Part shown: in pieces, positions 59,386 through 64,000 of the stretch
How the letters are laid out: every line of letters begins with the position of its first letter
Numbering within the stretch: position 1 is the first letter of the stretch
Assembly (NCBI GenBank): GCA_024640845.1
Contig: JAHEEE010000015.1
Coordinates: forward strand, 1 to 64,000
Origin: Myxococcales bacterium
GTDB lineage: Bacteria; Myxococcota_A; Polyangia; Polyangiales; Houyiibacteriaceae
Direction of reading: 5' to 3'
DNA: 64,000 nt
The notes under the pieces: generated by a model
The model's database searches: none
The model's input: only the letters and a program-made list of their open reading frames with translations
Told to the model about the DNA's origin: nothing
Position numbers and translations under genes: made by a program

Positions 59386-61584
59386 ATGAGTGTGAGGGGC
59401 CTTTTGGGGGTGCTCGTCGCGGTCGCCGTGATGAGTTGTGGCGGGACGAGCAGTGACTCGGGTGGTTCCGGAGGCAGTGCCGGCCGCGGCGGCGGCGGCG
59501 GAGACGCCGGAGGCAGCGGCGGTGATGGAGGCATGTCCGGCGGAGGCGGCGCGGGCGGCACTGAGGCATGCGGGTCGTCACTGTTTTGCGGGACACCAGC
59601 GGTGTGCTGCGAGATCGGAGAGGAGTGCTTCGGAGGCGCGTGCGTCGATGCTTGCGCTTCGGGCATCCGCTGTGGCGCAGACGGCTCGCTGTGTTGCGCC
59701 AACGGCGACGTCTGTCTGGCGGCTGCGTGTGCGACGCCTGGAAGCGTTTGCAGCGACAGCTTCGATTGCCCGGAGGGGCACTTCTGTGAGCCGACCCTCG
59801 GTCAATGCCTTCCCCAGCCGACCGGGCCCTTGTGTGAGCTGCGCCCCGAGTCGGTCACGTTTGAACCGACGGTCGAGTGGCACTGGGAGGGCTGGAGCCA
59901 AGACGATCGGTATCGGCAGGTACAATCGACTCCGGCGATCGCCGACGTCGACGCGGACGGCTTTCCGGAGGTTGTCACGGTGGCCTACCGCGGGACTGGC
60001 AACAACATGTTGATCATGCTGAACGGAGAGGACGGCAGCGAGAACCTGATGATCCCAGACACCAGGTACAACGTGCGTTGGGGCACAGGCGCCGCCGTCG
60101 GCAATCTCGACGCCGACGCGGAGCTCGAGATCGTCTTCATGACGATCGACCGAACGCTTGTCGTGATCGAGCACGATGGGACGGAAAAGTGGACCGCGGA
60201 CGTGAGCGCGGGTGCGAAGCAAGGCTACCCGGCGCTCGCAAACCTCGACGCGGACCCCGAGGCCGAGGTGTTGATCGGCGGGAAATGGTTCGACAACGAC
60301 GGAACTCTCATCCACGACGAGGGATGGCTCGGATGCAACGGCGAATGGTGCATCACGGCGGCAGCCGACTTCAACGCCGACGGCGTCCTCGATATCGTGA
60401 GTGGAAACCGCGTTTTCAACGCGGATGGCACGCTCGTTTGGGAGAACGCCGGCGCCCCGGACGGATTCGTAGCCGTGGCGGACATCACACGCGACGGTTT
60501 CCCTGACGTCGTCAGCATCAGCGGCGGAAGCGCGCGCGTGCTGAGCGGCGTCGACGGGACCGTGGTCTTCGGGCCCGTTGGAATCCCCGGCGGCGGCACC
60601 GGCGGTGCGCCGACCGTGGCCGACTTCGACGGCGACGGTCGCCCCGAGTTCGCAGCCGCAGGCCAGGGCTACTACGCAGTCTATGATCTCGATTGCACGG
60701 GTGATCCCGTACCCGCGAGCTTCTGCGCTACCGAGCGGACCGATGGCATCCTTTGGGCGAAAGAGGTTCAGGACCTGTCGTCGAGCGTGACCGGCTCGAG
60801 CGTGTTCGACTTCGAGGGCGATGGAAAAGCCGAAGTCGTCTACAACGACGAGTGTCATCTCTACATTCTGTCGGGAGCAGACGGATCGGAGCTGCTCAAG
60901 ATGGAGAACTCGTCCCGCACGGCCGCCGAGTATCCGTTGATCGTCGACGTCGATGCGGACGGTAACTCCGAGTTCATCGTGCCCGCGAATGACGATCAGA
61001 TCGCTCGAGACGGTTGCAGCGTCGGAACGCACGGGGTGCTGGCCTTCGGTGACACGAACGACAAGTGGGTCCGGACCCGTCGGGTATGGAATCAGCACAC
61101 CTATCACGTGACCAACGTCGAGGCGTCGGGCGCCATTCCGGCGAGCGAAAACGACAGTTGGTCCGGAAACGGGCTCAACAACTATCGTCAAAACGTCCAG
61201 GGCGAAGGTGTCTTCAACGCGCCTGACCTCTCGGTGTCCGGGCTCTCGGTCAATACCAGTGCCTGCCCCTCCTCGATCGGAATCCAAGCGCAGATCGCGA
61301 ACACTGGCTCGCTCGGCGTCGCGGCGGGCGTACCGGTCGGGTTCTATCGAGGCACGCCGCCCAACGGTGAGCTCCTCGGCTTCGAGCAGACGACGGTCGC
61401 GCTGTTGCCCGGGCAAAGCGAGACCTTGGTACAGGAGTTCACGCCCGACTCCGGTGACTTCGGCCCGTGGGACTTCTACGTGACGGTCGATGACGAGGCG
61501 GCGGGGCTCTCCCTCGCGCTCGAGTGTGGGGAGGACAACAACCAGGGCAACGTTGGAGCCGCCAAATGCGTCGTCGTTCAGTAA
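59386..61584 (+). CDS. FG-GAP/VCBS-repeat lipoprotein with Cys-rich head
   Basis: 732 residues from ATG 59386. Signal ends AVMSC; a Gly/Ser linker follows, then a Cys-rich part (CGSSLFCGTPAVCCEIGEECFGGACVDAC), then FG-GAP type repeats with calcium-like loops (DVDADGFPEVV, NLDADAELEIVF, DFNADGVLDIVSG, DFDGDGRPEFAAA, DFEGDGKAEVVY, DVDADGNSEFIV), forming a seven-blade propeller. A CARDB-like beta domain ends it. Likely a surface adhesin or binding protein. No clear ribosome site precedes the ATG. Confidence 0.88.
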   Translation: MSVRGLLGVLVAVAVMSCGGTSSDSGGSGGSAGRGGGGGDAGGSGGDGGMSGGGGAGGTEACGSSLFCGTPAVCCEIGEECFGGACVDACASGIRCGADGSLCCANGDVCLAAACATPGSVCSDSFDCPEGHFCEPTLGQCLPQPTGPLCELRPESVTFEPTVEWHWEGWSQDDRYRQVQSTPAIADVDADGFPEVVTVAYRGTGNNMLIMLNGEDGSENLMIPDTRYNVRWGTGAAVGNLDADAELEIVFMTIDRTLVVIEHDGTEKWTADVSAGAKQGYPALANLDADPEAEVLIGGKWFDNDGTLIHDEGWLGCNGEWCITAAADFNADGVLDIVSGNRVFNADGTLVWENAGAPDGFVAVADITRDGFPDVVSISGGSARVLSGVDGTVVFGPVGIPGGGTGGAPTVADFDGDGRPEFAAAGQGYYAVYDLDCTGDPVPASFCATERTDGILWAKEVQDLSSSVTGSSVFDFEGDGKAEVVYNDECHLYILSGADGSELLKMENSSRTAAEYPLIVDVDADGNSEFIVPANDDQIARDGCSVGTHGVLAFGDTNDKWVRTRRVWNQHTYHVTNVEASGAIPASENDSWSGNGLNNYRQNVQGEGVFNAPDLSVSGLSVNTSACPSSIGIQAQIANTGSLGVAAGVPVGFYRGTPPNGELLGFEQTTVALLPGQSETLVQEFTPDSGDFGPWDFYVTVDDEAAGLSLALECGEDNNQGNVGAAKCVVVQ

Positions 61585-61620
61585 CGGCAACCGTCCCGAT
61601 CGTGATACTCTAGAGCCTAG

Positions 61621-61977
61621 ATGGCGGAATCGATTGGGATCTGCGAGAAGCACCTGCTTCCCTTGGATGAGAACGGCGAGTGCGAGCTCTGCCGCTTGAG
61701 CGAGATGCCGTCGAAGGCTCCCCCTGCGAGAGGTGGCTGGTGGGCCGTCATCATACCCATCGTCGTTCTCCTCCTCGGTGCCGCATGGGCGTATTTCTCA
61801 GTCACGTCCGGCGGTGAGTTGCCCGCGGCGCAGGGCGTTCAGCCCGCCGCCCCGGCACCCGAGCCCGCAAAGCAGGCAGCGCCGGAACAAGAGAGGCCGG
61901 CCCCGGTGCGCGTGCCACCTCGGTCCACGCCACCGCGTCCGGAGGACATTCCGACCCCGGACGACTTCGAACGCTGA
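61621..61977 (+). CDS. Small single-pass membrane protein with zinc-knuckle-like head
   Basis: 118 residues. N-terminal CEKHLLPLDENGECELC has a C-x2-H...C-x2-C arrangement that may bind a metal. A single helix (WWAVIIPIVVLLLGAAWAYF) follows, then a Pro/Ala-rich tail. No family known; zinc-head membrane proteins of this style occur often in Myxococcota. Start at ATG 61621. Confidence 0.6.
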   Translation: MAESIGICEKHLLPLDENGECELCRLSEMPSKAPPARGGWWAVIIPIVVLLLGAAWAYFSVTSGGELPAAQGVQPAAPAPEPAKQAAPEQERPAPVRVPPRSTPPRPEDIPTPDDFER

Positions 61978-62076
61978 TCGCCAAACCCTGCCTTTTCGAA
62001 GCTTTCGGTCAATTCGTTGCCGACCCAGCGCGGTTTTGGATAGGCTTTGAACGTGGTGAGGAGACCTGAAATCGGC

Positions 62077-62532
62077 ATGAGGCCGGTGGGAGTTGGAATC
62101 GACTTCGACGTGTCGATGTGGCCGCTGGTGCAGGTCACGATGCCGGCAGCGATCGAGGTGGCGGACATCGTATACCTCCAGCAGTCTTACGAGCACGTCT
62201 TCGCCGCTCCAACGCGCCACGCGTTGATCGTCGACACGACGACGATCGAGAAGGTCCCGGACGCCGCACTTCGGAGGAAGATGAAGGAGTTCGAGGACGG
62301 ACGGAGGCCGATCATCCGGGACAAGAACATCGGCAGCGCGATCGTGCTTTCCAATGCGCTCGTTCGCGGCGCCTACACCGCGCTTCGCTGGATCTCTCCG
62401 CAGCCCGCGCCCAACAAAGCGTTCTCGAACCTGCGTGACGCCGCCCGCTGGTGCATCGAAGGCATCGTCGCAGACGGACAGGAAGTACCTGCGGCGGCAT
62501 ACATTCTCGCCGGCATGTCCGAAACCGCCTGA
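62077..62532 (+). CDS. Hypothetical protein, STAS-like character
   Basis: 151 residues from ATG 62077, with a GAGGAG site somewhat distant; GTG 62053 is possible. The segment HALIVDTTTIEKVPDAALRRKM and the SAIVLSNALVRGAYTALRWI helix recall STAS-like SpoIIAA folds of Myxococcales, but similarity is weak. No signal peptide. No function assigned. Confidence 0.5.
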   Translation: MRPVGVGIDFDVSMWPLVQVTMPAAIEVADIVYLQQSYEHVFAAPTRHALIVDTTTIEKVPDAALRRKMKEFEDGRRPIIRDKNIGSAIVLSNALVRGAYTALRWISPQPAPNKAFSNLRDAARWCIEGIVADGQEVPAAAYILAGMSETA

Positions 62533-62542
62533 GTCGCGCGCG

Positions 62543-63754
62543 CTACTCGGGCAAGCCCGATGTCTCGATTAGCGCCAAGATGACCGCGCCAACCCCGTAG
62601 TTCACGTCGTCTTCTACGGGCACGTCGAGGTAGCCGTCTTCTCCGCCGGTCGGCGATCGGAGCGGCCAGGGGTCTGTGGCCGTCGAGACGCCGGTGACCA
62701 CGTCATCCACGACCCGGTTTGCGGCAATGCCCGCGACGGCCTTCTGCGCCTGCTTTCGGGCCTCATCATCGAGAAGCCCGTAGCGCCATGCTCGGGCAAT
62801 ACCATAAGCGAACAGCGCGCTCGCGCTGGTTTCGAGAACATTGTCCGGTTCGTCGGGATGACTCATGACCGTCTGCCACATCCCGCTCTCGTCCTGGACT
62901 CCGAGGATGGCTTCGACGTGCTTGCCAAAGATCCCCTCAAGCTCCGGGTCGCTCTCCTCTCGTTCGACGCGAATCCGGAGGTAGTCGGCCAACGCCGCGA
63001 CGACCCAGCTGTTGCCGCGCGCCCAGTAGATGCTCTCGTCATAGCCGGGCCAGTCCTGCGCGTGACGCATGAAGCCGTTTTCGTCTTGAAGGACCCCGGT
63101 GATGATCCGGCTTTGCTCGGCCATCATCTCGAGGCGAGCTTCATTGCCTTCGAGCTCGGATGCGCGGTTCAGCACCATGCCGAACATGAACAGGCTGTCG
63201 AGCCAGACCGACGCTCGGTTCCCAAGGATGCCGTTGTGGCTGATCCCCCCCTCCTCGGTGCGCGGGGCCGTCACGTCGAGATACTCGAACGTGTCGTCGA
63301 GAACCTGCTGATACGCCTCGTTCGGCGCCTCCTTCAGCAGAGCGACCGCGGTGATGGCTGGCGGGCAACTATCACTCCAAACGATCTGGTAACCCTGAGC
63401 GATGCGGTAGTCGAGCCAGGACTCGTAGTAATCGTGGAGACGTGTATCGCCGGTCACGCGATAGAGCTCGGCCAACGCGTGCATCAACACGCCGGGCTTC
63501 CAATCCCACTCCTCGACTTCGTACGGATGGGTCTCGATGTAACGAAGGGCGATGTCGGTGGCCAACGCAACCTCGGCCGACTCGGGGGCCCGCCGCGTCG
63601 AGTAGCATTCGGCGGCGGCGACCTCGGGATCGCAGTAGTCGTAGTAGTTGGTGTTGTCCTTATCGTTGGACGTATCTGCACAGCCGTGGGTTGCGGCGCC
63701 CATGAGCAGGCCAATGCTCACCGCCTGCAGGGTTTGGATTGGAAGCAGCTTCAC
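62543..63754 (-). CDS. GH88/GH105-family lipoprotein (unsaturated uronyl hydrolase-like)
   Basis: 403 residues; GTG 63754 is fixed by GGAGG 4 bases upstream. Signal with possible lipobox THGC. Alpha/alpha-toroid: WDWKPGVLMHALAELYRVTGD, LDSLFMFGMVLNRASE, YWARGNSWVVAALADYL, ETSASALFAYGIARAWR, VDDVVTGVSTATDPWP. The Asp pair for water activation may lie in WDWKPG/VWLDSL. Family members hydrate unsaturated uronic acid ends made by polysaccharide lyases. It follows a PKD-domain protein with a GTGA overlap. Confidence 0.85.
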   Translation of the reverse strand: MKLLPIQTLQAVSIGLLMGAATHGCADTSNDKDNTNYYDYCDPEVAAAECYSTRRAPESAEVALATDIALRYIETHPYEVEEWDWKPGVLMHALAELYRVTGDTRLHDYYESWLDYRIAQGYQIVWSDSCPPAITAVALLKEAPNEAYQQVLDDTFEYLDVTAPRTEEGGISHNGILGNRASVWLDSLFMFGMVLNRASELEGNEARLEMMAEQSRIITGVLQDENGFMRHAQDWPGYDESIYWARGNSWVVAALADYLRIRVEREESDPELEGIFGKHVEAILGVQDESGMWQTVMSHPDEPDNVLETSASALFAYGIARAWRYGLLDDEARKQAQKAVAGIAANRVVDDVVTGVSTATDPWPLRSPTGGEDGYLDVPVEDDVNYGVGAVILALIETSGLPE

Positions 63755-64000
63755 GGTTCCTCCACTTGGATTTCGAGCAAAGCAGGGTCGCTCACCGCGC
63801 CCTGTGAGTCCGTCACCCGGTGGGCGACGCGGTAGATGCCAGCCACGTCGGGAGTCAATGTGGCTTGTGCCGTGCTCGTGCCGGCCAGGGGCCAATGGCT
63901 GCCCGCGGGCGCTGCGAGGAGTGCCCACGCGTATGTGAGCGCACCACCCTCTGGATCGCAGCTCCCTCTGCCATCGTGCTGGACGGCTTGGCCGAGCGCT
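63751..64000 (-). CDS. C-terminal end of a PKD-domain secreted protein
   Basis: An open frame runs from the window edge to a TGA at 63753-63751, overlapping the GH105 start. The 82 residues contain CDPEGGALTYAWALL, TPDVAGIYRVAHRVTDSQG and end LEIQVEEP, a PKD fold as found in surface adhesins and polysaccharide-degrading enzymes. Its N-terminus is beyond the window. The coupling suggests that it and the GH105 protein work together. Confidence 0.8.
   Translation of the reverse strand, partial: ALGQAVQHDGRGSCDPEGGALTYAWALLAAPAGSHWPLAGTSTAQATLTPDVAGIYRVAHRVTDSQGAVSDPALLEIQVEEP

Noticed and set aside
59578-61653. 691-codon open frame on the minus strand
   Set aside because: Antisense to FG-GAP repeats; its apparent repeats are only the reverse of the calcium-loop codons.
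1-64000. CRISPR arrays, tRNA, rRNA, transposases, phage genes
   Set aside because: No regularly spaced direct repeats, no tRNA-like or rRNA segments and no recombinase motifs were seen by reading; a tool scan could still find a short tRNA.

Overview
The window reads as chromosome of an uncultured, GC-rich, Gram-negative bacterium, most likely a member of Myxococcota (formerly Deltaproteobacteria). This is an inference from gene content: many lipoproteins with Gly/Ser-rich linkers, a DUF1592/DUF1552 pair, a type II secretion GspC, large MscS/MscK channels, a GH97 and a GH105-like hydrolase, PgsB/PgsC capsule genes and two sulfotransferase types. I see no rRNA, tRNA, CRISPR array, insertion sequence or phage gene. 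Genes are dense, often overlap by 4 bases, and switch strand often.

Layout. 0-6.4 kb: short-chain dehydrogenases, a hot-dog thioesterase, a Ddn-like flavoprotein, a serine hydrolase coupled to a cytochrome P450, and a small EXPERA-like membrane protein. 6.4-18.6 kb: envelope and secreted proteins (GH97, heme-like lipoprotein, propeller lipoprotein, beta-barrel, MscS, alpha/beta hydrolase). 18.6-19.1 kb: a structured non-coding stretch with 27-base inverted repeats. 19.1-29.0 kb: membrane protein, L,D-transpeptidase, TSUP permease, SULT-like sulfotransferase, a pseudo-transglycosylase/M23 protein, and pgsB-pgsC-pgsW for poly-gamma-glutamate.

29.3-43.2 kb: a lipid-modification region. A TetR gene leads an operon for a membrane-tailed ferredoxin reductase, a tri-histidine sterol-desaturase-type oxygenase and an NSDHL-like dehydrogenase, a plausible sterol C4-demethylation set. 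An aldehyde dehydrogenase/GMC oxidoreductase operon carries the same operator architecture. HsaC-like and HsaD-like ring-cleavage genes follow, with a KstR-type palindrome before hsaD.

42.5-50.1 kb: the centrepiece. A TetR gene heads an apparent six-gene operon: tetR, CYP51 (sterol 14alpha-demethylase), beta-barrel protein, cycloeucalenol cycloisomerase, serine hydrolase, FAD oxidoreductase. It is flanked by a CYP51-type 3Fe-4S ferredoxin and an EBP-like (sterol delta8-delta7 isomerase family) membrane protein. Together with the C4 module this suggests bacterial processing of a 9,19-cyclopropyl (cycloartenol-type) sterol. No squalene monooxygenase or oxidosqualene cyclase lies in the window, so the start of the pathway must be elsewhere.

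50.1-64 kb: CPBP protein, solitary GspC, giant mechanosensitive channel with TesB, the DUF1592/DUF1552/FG-GAP surface set, two small unknown proteins, a GH105-like lipoprotein and the end of a PKD-domain protein.
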